Source: an uncultured Clostridium sp. (GTDB lineage: Bacteria > Bacillota > Clostridia > TANB77 > CAG-508). Taken from it: a stretch of DNA of 14,663 nucleotides. A program made the position numbers and the translations under genes. The DNA lies in the NCBI GenBank assembly GCA_958422985.1, contig CATZPY010000026.1, positions 1 to 14,663 on the forward strand. Direction: 5' to 3'. Positions within the stretch are counted from its first letter, which is position 1. Each line of letters starts with the position of its first letter. Under the pieces are notes generated by a model, which did not search any database, had not been told where the DNA came from, and saw only the letters and a program-made list of their open reading frames with translations. Below, one piece after another: positions 14,119-14,663 of this stretch.

Positions 14119-14663
14119 TTATATTTCTTCTACTTCTATACCCATTTTTCTGAAATTTTCATTTATTTTAGTCATATCATTATATATTCCTTTTGTTAGT
14201 TCATATCTGTAGTTTTCTTTTTCGATATTTTTATCTTCATCTTCCAATTCTTTTTCTATATTATAAGGAACTTTTACAAACTGAAACGAAATTTCCGAAT
14301 TATATTCTGTACTTCCATATTCACCTTCTATAATTAGATAGTAAGCTTTGGTTGTTTCTAATACATTGCTATCTTTACTATCATTCCTTATTGCATCAAA
14401 CGAATTTCCTAGACTTCCTACATTTATTATTGTTTTATTATATAATTTATCCATATATGGATGATGAATATGCCCATATATAACAACATCTGCTGTTTTT
14501 TGTGACATTGTTCTTTCTGTTGGTAAAAACATTTCATATTTCGTATGTATACTATCTAAATTTATGACCGCTTTATTGTTTACTGTGTTCGTTGCATGAA
14601 ATAGCCTAACTAAACTTCCACTCATATAAAATTCATATGAAAATGGTAAATTTAATAAATATT
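14119..14663 (-). CDS. Metallophosphoesterase, C-terminal part (start lies beyond the window)
   Basis: The reading frame is open to the right edge; residues before the ATG at 14625 still fit the family (LNLPFSYEFYMSGSLVRLFHATN), so that ATG is internal. The visible 181 or so residues contain the last metal motif GHIHHPY, followed by TIINVGSLGNSFD, both typical of YfcE/ApaH-like bacterial metallophosphatases that act on nucleotides or phosphodiesters. The N-terminal DxH and GDxVD/GNHD motifs must lie outside the window. The C-terminal 40 residues are charged and helical (EKELEDEDKNIEKENYRYEL). It leads into the HAD gene with a 12-base gap and is the first visible member of the nucleotide-enzyme operon. 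It differs from sbcD, the other member of this fold in the window. Confidence 0.85.
   Translation of the reverse strand, partial: YLLNLPFSYEFYMSGSLVRLFHATNTVNNKAVINLDSIHTKYEMFLPTERTMSQKTADVVIYGHIHHPYMDKLYNKTIINVGSLGNSFDAIRNDSKDSNVLETTKAYYLIIEGEYGSTEYNSEISFQFVKVPYNIEKELEDEDKNIEKENYRYELTKGIYNDMTKINENFRKMGIEVEEI

Overview
The window is A+T-rich with strong AGGAGG-type ribosome binding sites, TTGACA/TATAAT-type promoters and compact U-tailed hairpin terminators. This points to a low-G+C Firmicute, most likely a member of the Clostridia. The gene families agree: SbcCD, Lgt, a YeaB-type CDF transporter, Rsm22, a membrane-anchored CE4 deacetylase and an OapA-like protein. All genes but one are on the minus strand, so in transcriptional order the window runs from high to low coordinates.

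Main discovery candidate (about 1364-2620, minus): a roughly 600-nt stretch has no plausible ORF but has its own consensus promoter (TTGGAA-17 bp-TATAAT), many nested complementary segments, and a GC-rich 3' hairpin. A four-helix membrane protein gene on the same strand follows immediately. Size, position and partner match OLE RNA (Ornate, Large, Extremophilic RNA) with its membrane partner OapA. OLE is a rare, large bacterial ncRNA linked to membranes and Mg2+/stress physiology. This identification comes from architecture and synteny; no covariance search was possible.

Region by region on the minus strand, from high to low coordinates: (a) 14663-9222 is a tightly spaced probable operon rich in nucleotide-handling enzymes: metallophosphoesterase (cut by the window edge), HAD nucleotidase-like protein, a double HD-domain phosphohydrolase, a YjjX-type NTPase, a Ppx/GppA-family protein, then lgt and a SpoT-like HD protein. 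(b) 9214-7918 is a promoter and a membrane-anchored polysaccharide deacetylase, followed by a G+C-rich palindromic repeat. (c) 7829-4958 is a HAM1/RdgB-like protein, an Rsm22-family ribosome-assembly protein and a CDF cation transporter. (d) 4943-4313 is a singly transcribed two-helix membrane protein of unknown function. (e) 4146-3614 is an unknown 135-aa protein with an elaborate leader: long-range hairpin plus an 18-codon upstream ORF abutting the gene. (f) 2768-3595, plus strand, is a membrane-anchored envelope protein divergent from OLE. (g) OLE-oapA. (h) sbcD, interrupted by one in-frame TAA, overlapping the start of sbcC, which runs off the left edge.

Functional themes are envelope biogenesis (Lgt, deacetylase, anchored proteins), nucleotide-pool or alarmone clean-up, metal homeostasis (CDF, possibly OLE/OapA), and DNA end processing that may be disabled here by the sbcD nonsense codon. 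No tRNA, rRNA, CRISPR array or intact transposase was seen.
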